Source: Defluviicoccus sp.
GTDB taxonomy: Bacteria > Pseudomonadota > Alphaproteobacteria > MPNO01
Direction of reading: 5' to 3'
DNA: 38,683 nucleotides
NCBI GenBank assembly: GCA_028821395.1
Contig: JAPPGP010000001.1
Span: 1 to 38,683 of the forward strand
Shown: positions 1 through 8,819 of the stretch, in pieces
Numbering within the stretch: the stretch's first letter is position 1
How the letters are laid out: every line of letters starts with the position of its first letter
Made by a program: the position numbers and the translations under genes
The notes under the pieces: generated by a model
What the model was told of the DNA's origin: nothing
Database searches by the model: none
The model's input: the letters and a program-made list of their open reading frames with translations, nothing else

Positions 1-996
1 GCCCAGTATTTCTCCGAATGCCTGTCGCTCTGCGACCTGGTCGACGTCTACGGCTACAGCCACGTCCGCACCGTCGAGCATTACTTCCTCGCCTATGGCG
101 GCTACAGCCCGGCGCCGATGGTGTTCCTGAGCGCCGCCAGCCAGCGGACGAAAAAGGCGCGCATCGTGACCGGCGCGGTGCTGCCGGTGTTCAACCACCC
201 GCTCAAGATCGCCGGCGAGGCCGGCATGCTGGACGCGATCTCGGGCGGCCGGCTCGATCTCGGCATGGCGCGCGCCTTCCTGCCGCACGAGTTCGAGAAA
301 TTCGGCGTCAGCCTCGACGAGAGCGTCGCCCGGTTCGACGAGGGATCGGCGCAGATCCGCCTTCTCCTGGAGGAGGAGAACGTCACCTGCGAGGGCCGTT
401 TCCACAGCTTCGAGAACGTGACTTCCCTGCCGCGTCCAACGCAGCAACCGCGTCCGCCGATCTGGACGGCGACGACGACGACACCCTCATCCTTCGTCAA
501 GGCGGGCGAGCAGGGCAACTACATCATGGCGATCCCGCTGATCTCCTCCAAGATGCTCGACCTTCTCGGGGTCTATCGCGAAGCTTGGCGGTCCGCCGGC
601 CACCCTGGGAACGGCAAGGTGATGCTCGCCTTCCACATGTTCTGCCACGAGGACGCGGGCAAGGCGGTCGAGATCGCCCGCGATCCGGTGAACCGCTACC
701 TCCAGGCGATCCTCGATTCCGCCCGCCCCTGGGTCGAGGGCGCGGCGAGCAAGGACTACCCGGGCTACGACAAGATGTACCAGGCGCTGCTGAAGGAATC
801 CTTCGAGACCCAGGTCGAATCGGGGGCGGCCTGGGTGGGGACGCCCGAACAGGTCGTCGACCAGATCCGCAGCTACCGGGACAAGGTCGAGTTCGAGGTC
901 GCCTCGATGCAGATCAATTTCGGCCATCTCCCGGCCGACGCGGCCGAGAGCTCGATGCGGCTATTCGGCGAGAAGGTGTTGCCGCAGTTCGCCTGA
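1..996 (+). CDS. LLM-class flavin-dependent monooxygenase (5' end outside window)
   Basis: The frame is open from base 1 to a TGA at 994-996, so the gene begins upstream of the window; 331 residues are visible. The pattern is that of the bacterial luciferase-like monooxygenase family: an early VEHYFLAYGGYSPAP stretch, then SAASQRTKKARIVTG, then the GGRLDLGMARAF segment that lines the flavin site, and a C-terminal VGTPEQVVDQIRSY motif typical of F420/FMN LLM enzymes. Such proteins are soluble TIM barrels that oxidise organic substrates with reduced flavin and O2. An internal ATG at 118 would remove conserved barrel sequence and is not the start. The gene converges on the UbiD gene, with a small hairpin over both stops. 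Substrate is unknown; an F420-dependent reductase is less likely but not excluded. Confidence 0.88.
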   Translation, partial: AQYFSECLSLCDLVDVYGYSHVRTVEHYFLAYGGYSPAPMVFLSAASQRTKKARIVTGAVLPVFNHPLKIAGEAGMLDAISGGRLDLGMARAFLPHEFEKFGVSLDESVARFDEGSAQIRLLLEEENVTCEGRFHSFENVTSLPRPTQQPRPPIWTATTTTPSSFVKAGEQGNYIMAIPLISSKMLDLLGVYREAWRSAGHPGNGKVMLAFHMFCHEDAGKAVEIARDPVNRYLQAILDSARPWVEGAASKDYPGYDKMYQALLKESFETQVESGAAWVGTPEQVVDQIRSYRDKVEFEVASMQINFGHLPADAAESSMRLFGEKVLPQFA

Positions 997-1014
997 GCGG
1001 GGCGCCCACGCTCA
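994..1014. terminator. Symmetric hairpin holding both stop codons of a convergent pair
   Basis: TGAGCG (994-999) and CGCTCA (1009-1014) form a perfect 6-bp inverted repeat around a 9-nt loop. The left arm carries the TGA of the flavin monooxygenase and the right arm the TGA of the UbiD gene. There is no T-run, so it is a weak candidate for bidirectional termination. Confidence 0.35.
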
Positions 1015-2481
1015 CTCGTAGAGATGCGGCCACTTGGCGCGCACCCGCTCCTTCAGCTCGGGGCTCGCCTCGGCGACCGTCGGGAACTCGTCCTTCCAGC
1101 CGAACGGGCGGCAGGCATCGACGATGGCGCGGTTGTTGTGGAAGGGCGGCGCGCGCAAGAGCGGGTCGAGCGGGGTCGACCAGGCGCGCTTGATGTACTG
1201 GATGTCGTCGGGCGGGTCGCAGCGCGTCGACATCGCCCAGACCACGTCGAACATGTTGGACGGGTCGATGTCCTCGTCCACCACCACCACCCAGCGCCCG
1301 GCATAGTTGCCGGCATGGCAGTTGGCGGCCAGCATCGCCGCCTGGCTTGCGTGGCCGGGATACATCTGCCGGATCGCCACCACGTTGAACAGCCGCCCGG
1401 CGCCGGCCTCGTGGCACCACACGCCCTGGACGCCCGGCAGCCCCGCCTTTTCGATCTCCTCCCAGATCATCGCCGACTTCACGGTGGCGCGCGCGAAGGT
1501 GAAGTTCTCCGGCGGGCGCGACGGGATGGCGAGCGTCAGGATCGGGTCGTCGCGGTGGTAGATGCGCTCGACGCGGACGACCGGCTGCTCGCTGGCGTTC
1601 GAGGCGTAATAGCCCATGAACTCGCCGAACGGGCCTTCCTCGCGGGTCTCGCCGGGCAGCATCACGCCCTCGATCGCGACCTCGGCATGGGCCGGAATCG
1701 GCAGGCCGTGCACCTCGCTCCTCACCACCGGAATCGCGCGCCCCCTCAGCCCGCCCGCGTAGGCGAGCTCGTCGGTGCCGATGTCGATTTCCTGATGCGC
1801 GGTCAGGAACAGAAGCGGGTCCTGGCCGCAGCAGATCAGCACCGGGCAGGGCTCGCCCTTGGCGAAATACTTCTCGCTGATGAACCGTCCGTGCTTGCCG
1901 GGCGACATCCAGATCGCCACCGTCTTCGCGTCGTGCACCATCACCCGGTAGGTGGCGCTGTTGACCCAGCCGGTATCGGGGTCGCGCATGACGACAAGGT
2001 CCTCGGTGCCGATATAGCGCCCGCCGTCGAGCTCGTGCACAAAGGGGACCGGGAACTTGAGCACGTCGATGTCCTGGCCCCGCAAGACGTTCTCCAGCAC
2101 CGGCCCCGTCGCCACCTCGACCGGGGGGATGGATTCGAACTCCTCGCGCATGCGGACGCGGTACGCGTTGACGAGGTCGAGCTCGTGGCGCGGCTCGTCG
2201 AGCCCCAGCACCACGGCGAGCCGGCGGAACGCGTTGGCGCCGCCCGACATGATGCGGAAGCCTGGCGCGTAGCCCCGGATGTTGTCGAACAGGATGGCGG
2301 GCGCGCGGCCCGGCCTGGCCGCGGCGGTGGTCTCGGCGACGGCGCCCACCTCGAACTTCCAGTCCGCGCCGTCCACGCGCTCGATCTCGCCCATCTCCTC
2401 GAAGATCGAGATCAGCTCGCGCAGGTCTTCATAGCCCCGGTTCGGGCGCACTGGGTGCGGTCTGGCCCCCTGTTCGGACAT
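1012..2481 (-). CDS. UbiD-family prenylated-FMN (de)carboxylase
   Basis: 489 residues, the usual UbiD length. The family hallmarks are present: N174-S-A-T-Y-R179 (metal/prFMN-binding and catalytic Arg) and E282-GPFG-E287, so the Arg-Glu-Glu set R179/E282/E287 looks intact. These enzymes reversibly decarboxylate aromatic or alpha,beta-unsaturated acids using prenylated FMN. The closest type is the stand-alone catabolic UbiD group rather than the ubiquinone-pathway enzyme, because it sits with a putative amidohydrolase. It starts 11 nt after the stop of that gene on the same strand, so the two are probably one operon. No UbiX prenyltransferase is in the window, so the cofactor must be supplied from elsewhere. 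The ribosome-binding site is weak, consistent with coupling. Substrate cannot be told from sequence. Confidence 0.93.
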   Translation of the reverse strand: MSEQGARPHPVRPNRGYEDLRELISIFEEMGEIERVDGADWKFEVGAVAETTAAARPGRAPAILFDNIRGYAPGFRIMSGGANAFRRLAVVLGLDEPRHELDLVNAYRVRMREEFESIPPVEVATGPVLENVLRGQDIDVLKFPVPFVHELDGGRYIGTEDLVVMRDPDTGWVNSATYRVMVHDAKTVAIWMSPGKHGRFISEKYFAKGEPCPVLICCGQDPLLFLTAHQEIDIGTDELAYAGGLRGRAIPVVRSEVHGLPIPAHAEVAIEGVMLPGETREEGPFGEFMGYYASNASEQPVVRVERIYHRDDPILTLAIPSRPPENFTFARATVKSAMIWEEIEKAGLPGVQGVWCHEAGAGRLFNVVAIRQMYPGHASQAAMLAANCHAGNYAGRWVVVVDEDIDPSNMFDVVWAMSTRCDPPDDIQYIKRAWSTPLDPLLRAPPFHNNRAIVDACRPFGWKDEFPTVAEASPELKERVRAKWPHLYE

Positions 2482-2492
2482 GCGCCGTCGGC

Positions 2493-3731
2493 TTACTCGG
2501 CGGCGGCGCGGGCCCCGATCCGAGGCGCGAGGTTGAACAGCCGGTTGGCGTTGCCGCCGAGAATGTTCCGCTTCGCCGTCTCGTCAAGGAAGGGGAGGTC
2601 CCAGATCACGCTCGGCGAATCGAAATCCCAGTGCGGCCAGTCGGAGGCGTAGAGCAGCTGGGTCTCGGCGTCGATCGCCTCGAAGGTGGAGCGCAGCAGC
2701 CTCTGGTCACGACTCTCCATCGGCTGGCAGGTGTAGTACATCTCGCGGATGTACTCGCTCGGCGCGCGCTTGAGCAGCGGCGCCTCCGACGACCGCATGA
2801 AGTACTCGCTGTCGAGCCGCTGCATCATGAACGGCACCCAGGCGAGCCCGCTCTCGATCCAGATCACCGGGAGCTCGGGGAAGCGTTCCGGCAGACCCTC
2901 CAGCACCCAGTTGGTCATGTGCACCATGTTGCACAGCACGAAGGAGATCGCGTGCACGCCGATGAAGCGGTCGATCTGGCTGGTCCACTCGTCGTGCCAG
3001 GTCGGTCCGGCGTGAAAGCCGAGCGGCAGCCCGGTCTCTTGGATCGCCGCATAGACCTTCATGTACTGGTTGTGGTGCACCGGCTTGTGCCGCACCGAGG
3101 TGATGTTGAAGCCGACCACGCCGGGCTTGCCGGCGAACTCCTCGACCGTCTTGAGCGATGCGTCGGCGTCGCAGAACGGCAGGTAGACCATCGTGGTCAC
3201 GCGCTCGTCGCCAGTGAGCACCTCCTGCGTGAGCCAGCGGTTGTAGGCGAAGGCGAGCTCGACCTCCATCTGCGGGTTGGGGTGGAGGCCGAGCTGCAGC
3301 ATCGGCGTCGGGAACATCACCTGGTAGTCGATGCCGAGCGCGTCCATCGAGCGCTGCGCCATGACGACATCGCGATGGACGCTGTCGTCCTCGATCTCTT
3401 CCAGGCGCGTGCCGCCGGCATGCTGGATGCGGCCGGCGACGTTCTGGAAGTTGAGTCCCGGCTGGGCGTTCAGGAGCCCGCCCGGATTGCTGCCGTCCGG
3501 CCGTTCGAAGGCCTGCGCCATGTGGCGCATGACCGGATCCTCGATGTACTCGACGATCCGCGCCCACGAGCTGCTCTCGAAGTGGTGCGCGTCGACATCG
3601 ATGACCAGCACGTCGTCGAGCCCGCGCTCCTCCTTGTGGCGCTCGGCGTGGGCCAGCACGTCCGAGGTCGAGGTGGCGCGGTCGAACTCCTTGATGTCGA
3701 ATTCCCTGACGCCGTCTGTCCGTTGGGCCAT
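2493..3731 (-). CDS. Amidohydrolase-family metal-dependent hydrolase/decarboxylase (Amidohydro_2)
   Basis: 412 residues from the ATG at 3731, chosen over an upstream in-frame ATG at 3791 because GGGAGAGA lies about 7 nt before it and family sequence begins after it. Metal-ligand motifs of the ACMSD/gamma-resorcylate decarboxylase branch are visible: D45-V-D47-A-H49 at the first strand, H240 in GFHAG, and D364 in YASDWPHWDFDSP. The long SESGLAW-like and PERFPELPV segments are also typical. Members hydrolyse or decarboxylate aromatic acids in the cytosol with a divalent metal. Its partner UbiD lies 11 nt downstream, which suggests a shared aromatic-acid pathway; which of the two removes the carboxylate is open. 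It resembles the protein at 34494-35558 in the same branch. Confidence 0.88.
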   Translation of the reverse strand: MAQRTDGVREFDIKEFDRATSTSDVLAHAERHKEERGLDDVLVIDVDAHHFESSSWARIVEYIEDPVMRHMAQAFERPDGSNPGGLLNAQPGLNFQNVAGRIQHAGGTRLEEIEDDSVHRDVVMAQRSMDALGIDYQVMFPTPMLQLGLHPNPQMEVELAFAYNRWLTQEVLTGDERVTTMVYLPFCDADASLKTVEEFAGKPGVVGFNITSVRHKPVHHNQYMKVYAAIQETGLPLGFHAGPTWHDEWTSQIDRFIGVHAISFVLCNMVHMTNWVLEGLPERFPELPVIWIESGLAWVPFMMQRLDSEYFMRSSEAPLLKRAPSEYIREMYYTCQPMESRDQRLLRSTFEAIDAETQLLYASDWPHWDFDSPSVIWDLPFLDETAKRNILGGNANRLFNLAPRIGARAAAE

Positions 3732-3868
3732 CGCCGATCTCTCCCGTGTTCCCATCGTCCGACTATAGCATGGCGGAGTCGCGTTTCTCACCTGCGGATG
3801 CGCGAGGTGCGACCCAGTTTGCTCGAACTTTCTCGCAGGACTCCGTCAGGCTCACGCTCCGCTCAGCC

Positions 3869-3925
3869 CCCATAAAGTGGAAATACCTCTTGTAGTTGAA
3901 ATACAGCTCGCTTCCCATATAGTGG
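3869..3925 (+). promoter_or_regulatory. Candidate promoter with duplicated CCCATAWAGTGG box
   Basis: TTGAAA (3896-3901) and TATAGT (3918-3923) are separated by 16 bp and would start transcription about 28 nt before the ATG at 3958. The -10 box lies in CCCATATAGTGG (3914-3925). A one-mismatch copy, CCCATAAAGTGG, sits at 3869-3880, 45 bp upstream in the same orientation. The pair could be operator sites or the relic of a promoter duplication. AGGAGA at 3941-3946 is the likely ribosome-binding site of the next gene. Confidence 0.45.
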
Positions 3926-3957
3926 CCGAGACCGGTGCATAGGAGACATCCTCGCCC

Positions 3958-4173
3958 ATGGCACTGTTGCTGGCACAGTACGGTACGCCGCTCCTTCTGG
4001 TTGTTGGCTTCCTTTGGCTGCGGAGCGACCTTCGGCGCGTCGAAGGCAAGGTCGACAATCTGGCAAAGGATCATCAGGCCCTGGGCCGAGAGCTCTCCGA
4101 ACTCAAGGGTAGATTCGATTCCATCGAGGCTCTCGTCGTGCGTCAGGCGGGATCCGTCACGCCCGCCGAATAG
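3958..4173 (+). CDS. Small single-pass membrane coiled-coil protein
   Basis: 71 residues. Residues 1-20 form one hydrophobic helix (MALLLAQYGTPLLLVVGFLW) with almost no N-terminal extension, followed by a basic LRSDLRR turn and a charged heptad-like helix to residue 61. It has its own candidate promoter and AGGAGA upstream. Its C-terminal half matches the protein at 10601-10918: LSELKGRF here against LSEVKGRL there, each followed by a short tail ending PAE. The two are therefore paralogues, and the conserved tail argues that this is a real gene. Function is unknown; the shape (N-terminal anchor plus cytoplasmic or periplasmic coiled coil) resembles DUF-type accessory membrane proteins. It converges on the aldehyde dehydrogenase gene, with 9 nt between stops. 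Confidence 0.7.
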   Translation: MALLLAQYGTPLLLVVGFLWLRSDLRRVEGKVDNLAKDHQALGRELSELKGRFDSIEALVVRQAGSVTPAE

Positions 4174-4182
4174 CGGCCCCGG

Positions 4183-5619
4183 TCAGGGCAGGCGTATGCC
4201 GACGAACTTGAGCTGCGACAGCTCTTCCATCGCGTAGCGCACGCCCTCGCGGCCGAAGCCGGAGCGCCTGGACCCGCCGAACGGGTAGGTGTCGAGACGG
4301 AAGCGGCTGCCCTCGTTGATCCAGAGCGAGCCCACGTCGAGCTCGTCGGCGACCCAGAAGGCGGTGGCGAGGTCGCGGGTGAAGCAGGCGCCCTGGAGCC
4401 CGAACTCCGAATCGTTGGCGATGGCGAGCGCGTCTTCCACCCCGTCCGCCGGGATGACGACGGCGACCGGGCCGAACGCCTCCTCCGACATCAGCCTCGC
4501 CTCGCGCGGCGGATCGACCACGATCGCGGGGCCCAGGATCGCGTCCCGGCGGGTGGGCGCGAGCGCGAGCGCCGCGCCGCGTTCGACCGCGTCGTCGATC
4601 ATCGACTGGACCCGATCGGCCGCGGCGGCGCTGACCATCGGCCCGACCGCGGTGGCCTCGTCCGAGGCCTCGCCGACGACGAGCGCCCTTGCCGCGGCGA
4701 CGAATTTTTCCAGGAACTGGTCAACGACTTCCCGGTCGACGATGACCCGCTGGGCCGAGATGCATTGCTGGCCCGACGCCTCGAAGGCGGAGCCGGCGAT
4801 CCGCGCCGCCGCGTCGTCGAGGTCGGCGTCGGCGCAGACGATGTTGGCGGCGTTCGAGCCGAGCTCGGCGACGAACTTCTTGGCGCCCGCGGCGCGGGCC
4901 AGCGCATCGCCCGCCGCGGTGCCGCCGGTGAACGTCACCGCCGAGACATTCGGGTGTGCCGCCAGCGCCCGCGCGGTCTCCCGGTTGCCGGGCACGATGT
5001 TGAACATCCCGTCCGGCAGCCCGGCCCGCTGGAACGCGCGGGCTATGATCAGCGCCGTCTCGACGCCCTGCGGCGCCGGCTTGACGACCGCCGCGTTGCC
5101 CATCGCGAGCGCCGGCGCGACCTTCTGGACCAGCAGGTTCGCCGGCGCGTTGAAGGGCGTGATCGCGCCCACCACGCCGTAGGGGACGCGCCGGGTGAAG
5201 CCGTGCCGCCCGGCGCCCTGGGCGGCGATGTCGAGCGGCAGGGTCTCGCCCCTCAGCGCGCCGATCTCGGCCGCGACCAGGCGCACGAAGGCCGCCGACC
5301 GCCCGGCCTCGAAGGTCGCCGGGCGGACCGGCTTGCCGATGTCGCGGATAAGCGCGGCCACGATCGCCTGCTTCTCCGCCTCGATCTCGTCCGCCGCATC
5401 GGCAAGCCACGCGGCGCGGGTCGCCGCCGGCGTGGCACGGTGCGCGCGGAACGCGGCCAGCGCGCTCGCGACCGCCGCATCGACCAGCCCGGCATCGGAA
5501 TCGACGATTCGCGATGCGACGCTGCCGTCCACCGGCGATATGAGCTCGTAGCGCGCCTGGTCGTCGCGCCTGTCTTCGCGGCCGTCGATCCACGAATCCA
5601 AGAGGGCCACCTCCGCCAT
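4183..5619 (-). CDS. NAD(P)+-dependent aldehyde dehydrogenase
   Basis: 478 residues if started at the ATG at 5619. The ATG two codons upstream (5625) is almost on top of the GGGAG ribosome-binding site, so the inner start has the better spacing. Classical ALDH residues are visible: N157 in ITPFNAPANL, K180 in VVKPAP, general-base E252 in VAELGSNAANIV, and nucleophile C286 in GQQCISAQR. The enzyme oxidises an aldehyde to its acid (or acyl-CoA in some relatives) in the cytosol. It is closest in style to lactaldehyde/succinate-semialdehyde-type ALDHs. The gene is divergent from the ThDP-enzyme gene across 103 bp. A ThDP lyase or decarboxylase yields aldehydes, so a functional link is plausible but inferred. 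Confidence 0.95.
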   Translation of the reverse strand: MAEVALLDSWIDGREDRRDDQARYELISPVDGSVASRIVDSDAGLVDAAVASALAAFRAHRATPAATRAAWLADAADEIEAEKQAIVAALIRDIGKPVRPATFEAGRSAAFVRLVAAEIGALRGETLPLDIAAQGAGRHGFTRRVPYGVVGAITPFNAPANLLVQKVAPALAMGNAAVVKPAPQGVETALIIARAFQRAGLPDGMFNIVPGNRETARALAAHPNVSAVTFTGGTAAGDALARAAGAKKFVAELGSNAANIVCADADLDDAAARIAGSAFEASGQQCISAQRVIVDREVVDQFLEKFVAAARALVVGEASDEATAVGPMVSAAAADRVQSMIDDAVERGAALALAPTRRDAILGPAIVVDPPREARLMSEEAFGPVAVVIPADGVEDALAIANDSEFGLQGACFTRDLATAFWVADELDVGSLWINEGSRFRLDTYPFGGSRRSGFGREGVRYAMEELSQLKFVGIRLP

Positions 5620-5645
5620 CGCCATTCTCCCGTCGTTGTGCGGCG

Positions 5646-5673
5646 ATTATCGGCCACCGCGCGTGGCGTGCAA
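5646..5673 (-). promoter_or_regulatory. Candidate promoter and operator for the aldehyde dehydrogenase
   Basis: Read on the minus strand, TTGCAC (5673-5668) and GATAAT (5651-5646) are separated by 16 bp and would start transcription about 20 nt before the ATG at 5619. The spacer holds a perfect inverted repeat, GCCAC-CGCGC-GTGGC (5653-5667), well placed for a repressor site. Confidence 0.5.
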
Positions 5674-5722
5674 CGGCCCGGGCGGAACGATATGCTTGAC
5701 CCGAAGCAGAGCAGGGGAGGCG

Positions 5723-7438
5723 ATGGCGGCCCGTCCGAATGCCGAGACTGCGGCGGAGGCGATCGTCGACGCGCTGGTCGAAGAGGGCGTCGAGTACGTG
5801 TTCGGCGTGACCGGCGACACGGTGCTGCCGATCCTCGATGCGATCTATCACCGCGAGAACGAGATCCACTACATCACCGCGCGCTTCGAGACCGGCGCGA
5901 CGGCGATGGCCGACGGCTACTCGCGGGTGACCGGCCGGATCGGCTGCTGCCTGTTCCATGTCGGGCCGAGCATCTCCAACACCGTGCTCGGCGTCTGGTC
6001 GGCGCAGAAGGACGCGGTGCCGCTGCTCGCGCTGTCGGCCAATCTCGACACGTTCCGGCTTAACCGCAATCTGTGGCACGAGTTCGACGTGATGGGCGTC
6101 ATGGGCAAGGTCACCAAGTGGAGTGACCAGCTCGTCGAGGCCAAGGACGCGAGGCGGCTGATGCGGACCGCGTTCCAGGCAGCCAAGTCGGGCATGCCGG
6201 GGCCGGTCCATCTCGATTTCCCCAAGGATCTGCTGGCGCAGCCGGTCGCGGTGGATTCGTCCGACCTGTCGCTCCGCGGCGGCGCGCATTCGCTGCGCCT
6301 CGCCAACGCGCCGCGTCCCGAGGCCTGGGCGGTCGAGGAGGCCGCGGCGCTGCTCGCCGACGCCGAGCGGCCGCTGATCCTGGCCGGCAGGGGGGTGAAA
6401 TGGGCCGGGGCCTCGGACCGGCTGCGGGCGCTTGCCGAGCGCCTCGCCATCCCCGTCGCGACTACCGAGATGGGACGCGGCGCGATCCCGGAGGACCACG
6501 CGCTGGCGGGCGGCATCGCCGGGCATTTCGGCCATTCGACGGCCAACGCGCTGATGCGCGAGGCCGATCTGGTGCTCGGTCTCGGCTCGCGCTTCCTCAA
6601 CGTCAACACCATCAACTGGCAGACGATTCCGGCGGACGCCAAGATCGTCCAGGTGGAGACCGATCCGATCGAGATCGGCCGGCAATACGCGGTCGCGCTC
6701 GGCATCCACGCCTGCTCCGGCGCCTTCCTGGACGACCTGCTGGCCTGGTGCGAGGCGCAAGGCATCGAGGCCGACAGCACGACACGGGAAGCGCGCCAAG
6801 CTCGTGTCGCCGAGCTCAGGGCGGATCAGGACCGGCGCTACTACGACACCGAGCTCGACGCGGTGCCGATCAAGCCGCAGCGCATCACCCGGGCGCTGGA
6901 GGCGGTCTGCGACCGCGACGCGCTGTTCCTGATCGGCGCCGGGCTGCACACCCAGTTCGCCCATGCCCTGCCCATCCGCTACCCCGACCAGTACCAGTGG
7001 GCGGCGGGCTCGGGCACCATGGCCTGGGCCTTCCCCGCCGCGCTCGGCGCCAAGCTCGCCCGGCCGGGACGCCAGGTGGTGGTGCCGATCGGCGACGGCG
7101 ATTTCGGCATGAACGCGCAGGAGATCGAGACCTCGGTGCGGGAGAACCTGCCGGTGATCGTCGTGGTCTACAACGATTGCAGCTACGGCGCGCTCCGCGT
7201 GTTCCAGGAGAACGTCTATGGCGGACGGCAGATCGGCTCCGATTACGGCCAGACCGATTTGGTCAAGCTCGCCGAGGCCTATGGCGCGCGCGGCGAGAAG
7301 GTGGAACGCCCCGACGAGCTCGAACCGGCGCTCGAACGCTCCGCCGCCTCGGGCGTGACCAGCGTGATCGACGTCCACATCGACGGCTGGGAGAACCACT
7401 ACCGCTCGGCCGAATGGGCCGAGTTCCACAAGTTCTGA
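5723..7438 (+). CDS. Thiamine-diphosphate-dependent enzyme of the acetolactate synthase/benzoylformate decarboxylase superfamily
   Basis: 571 residues from the ATG at 5723, which follows GCAGGGGAGGCG. In-frame codons upstream lack family sequence. Three domains are expected. The N-terminal PYR domain carries the cofactor-activating E56 in RFETGATAMADGYSRVTG. The middle domain is about residues 190-330. The C-terminal PP domain carries the ThDP/Mg motif from G457-D-G459 to N484-DCSYG489. Such enzymes make or break carbon-carbon bonds next to a carbonyl (2-oxo-acid decarboxylation, carboligation). The acetolactate-synthase quinolone-type motifs are not obvious, so a biosynthetic IlvB role is doubtful. 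The PrpD-like gene follows after 8 nt, so the two form an operon. It is divergent from an aldehyde dehydrogenase, which could use an aldehyde product. Confidence 0.92.
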   Translation: MAARPNAETAAEAIVDALVEEGVEYVFGVTGDTVLPILDAIYHRENEIHYITARFETGATAMADGYSRVTGRIGCCLFHVGPSISNTVLGVWSAQKDAVPLLALSANLDTFRLNRNLWHEFDVMGVMGKVTKWSDQLVEAKDARRLMRTAFQAAKSGMPGPVHLDFPKDLLAQPVAVDSSDLSLRGGAHSLRLANAPRPEAWAVEEAAALLADAERPLILAGRGVKWAGASDRLRALAERLAIPVATTEMGRGAIPEDHALAGGIAGHFGHSTANALMREADLVLGLGSRFLNVNTINWQTIPADAKIVQVETDPIEIGRQYAVALGIHACSGAFLDDLLAWCEAQGIEADSTTREARQARVAELRADQDRRYYDTELDAVPIKPQRITRALEAVCDRDALFLIGAGLHTQFAHALPIRYPDQYQWAAGSGTMAWAFPAALGAKLARPGRQVVVPIGDGDFGMNAQEIETSVRENLPVIVVVYNDCSYGALRVFQENVYGGRQIGSDYGQTDLVKLAEAYGARGEKVERPDELEPALERSAASGVTSVIDVHIDGWENHYRSAEWAEFHKF

Positions 7439-7446
7439 GGCCGTCC

Positions 7447-8796
7447 ATGCTGCGCCCGCCGGTCACCGCCATCCTCGCCGAGTTCGTCGTCGGCGCGCGC
7501 CTCCAGGACCTGCCGCGGGAGGTCAGGCGGGAGGCGGCTCGCACCCTGGTCAACTGGGTGGGCGGCTGCGTCGGCGGCGCGTCGCACGAGGCGCTGGGGA
7601 CGATCTGGCGCGCCGTCGGGCCGTTCGCCGGCGGCCCGGAGGCCACCGTGCTGGGGAGCGCCAGGCGCACCGATCCGCTCACCGCCTGCCTGCTCAACGG
7701 CGCGGGCGGCGCGGTGCTCGACTTCGACGACACCCATCTCAGGACGGTGATCCACCCGGCGAGCCCGATCGCGCCGGCGGTGCTCGCGCTGTCGCAGCAC
7801 ATGCCGGTGTCGGGCGCGGACTTCCTGCACGCGCTGGTGATCGGCATCGAGATCGCCTGCAAGATCGGCAACGGCATCTCGCCCGACCACTATCGCCATG
7901 GCTGGCACATCACCGGCACCTGCGGGGTGATCGGCGCGGCGGCGGCGTGCTCCAAGCTGCTCGGCCTCGACGCACAGGGGACGCGCTGGGCCCTGAGCGC
8001 GGCGGCGACCCAGGCCGCCGGGCTGCGCGAGATGTTCGGCGGCATGGCGCGCATCCTCCATGCAGGGCGCGCCGCCCAGAACGGCCTCGCCTCGGCGCTG
8101 TTCGCGCGCGAGGGGCTGGTGAGCTCGGATGCCGGGATCGAGGCCGAGGCGGGCTTCGCCAAGGTGCTGTCGCGCCGCCACGACTGGGACCGGATGACCG
8201 ACGCCCTCGGCGAGCGCTGGGAGACGCTGGAGAACACTTATAAGCCGTTCGCCACCGGGATCGTCGCCCACCCGGCGATCGACGGCTGCATCAGGCTGCG
8301 CCGTGCGCACGCGCTCGCCGCCGACGAGATCGCCCGCATCGAGGTCGCGGTCAACCCGATCGCGCTGATGCTGACCGACAACCCGGAGCCCAAAACGGCG
8401 CTGGAAGCCAGGCTCTCGATCCAGCATGTCTGCGCCACCGGGATCGTCCACGGCGCGGCGGGGATCGCGGAGCTTACGGAGCAGGCGATCGGGCGGGACG
8501 ACACGGTGGCGCTCAGGGCGCGCGTCGAGGCGCGCCCCGAAGACGGTCTCGAACGCGACCAGGCGCGGGTCCGGATCGAGAGCCATGACGGGCGGACGTT
8601 CGAGACCTTCGTCGAGCACGCCTATGGCAGCCTCGAGAACCCGATGACCGACGCCGATCTCGATGCCAAGGTGCACACGCTGGCGGACCCGGTGCTCGGG
8701 GCCGACCGCAGCGAACGGCTGATCACGCTATGCCGCAGCGTCGTGGATCTCCCCGCCGCCGCCACCGTCGCCGAGGCCGCCGAAGCGCCGGGGTGA
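7447..8796 (+). CDS. MmgE/PrpD family protein (2-methylcitrate dehydratase-like)
   Basis: 449 residues. The MmgE/PrpD core motif is present near residue 95 as NGAGGAVLDFDDTH followed by HPASPIAPAVLAL, and the second signature near residue 265 as YKPFATGIVAHPAIDG. The family includes 2-methylcitrate dehydratase, cis-aconitate decarboxylase and iminodisuccinate epimerase, so the name alone does not fix the reaction; substrates are usually small polycarboxylates. No methylcitrate synthase or lyase is nearby, which argues against a propionate role. The ATG at 7447 begins 8 nt after the ThDP-enzyme stop and is probably translated from the same transcript. The stop lies in a perfect hairpin shared with the convergent HicB-like gene. 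Confidence 0.92.
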   Translation: MLRPPVTAILAEFVVGARLQDLPREVRREAARTLVNWVGGCVGGASHEALGTIWRAVGPFAGGPEATVLGSARRTDPLTACLLNGAGGAVLDFDDTHLRTVIHPASPIAPAVLALSQHMPVSGADFLHALVIGIEIACKIGNGISPDHYRHGWHITGTCGVIGAAAACSKLLGLDAQGTRWALSAAATQAAGLREMFGGMARILHAGRAAQNGLASALFAREGLVSSDAGIEAEAGFAKVLSRRHDWDRMTDALGERWETLENTYKPFATGIVAHPAIDGCIRLRRAHALAADEIARIEVAVNPIALMLTDNPEPKTALEARLSIQHVCATGIVHGAAGIAELTEQAIGRDDTVALRARVEARPEDGLERDQARVRIESHDGRTFETFVEHAYGSLENPMTDADLDAKVHTLADPVLGADRSERLITLCRSVVDLPAAATVAEAAEAPG

Positions 8797-8819
8797 CGCG
8801 CCGCCGCCCCGGCGCGTCA
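8794..8819. terminator. Perfect 10-bp hairpin spanning both stops of a convergent pair
   Basis: TGACGCGCCG (8794-8803) and CGGCGCGTCA (8810-8819) pair perfectly around a 6-nt loop. The left arm starts with the TGA of the PrpD-like gene and the right arm ends with the complement of the HicB-like gene's TGA. It could end transcription from both sides, although no T-run follows. Confidence 0.55.

Noticed and set aside
4721..7429. Minus-strand open frame of 902 codons
   Set aside because: Shadow of the ThDP-enzyme and aldehyde dehydrogenase genes; composition is Arg/Gly/Asp-rich.
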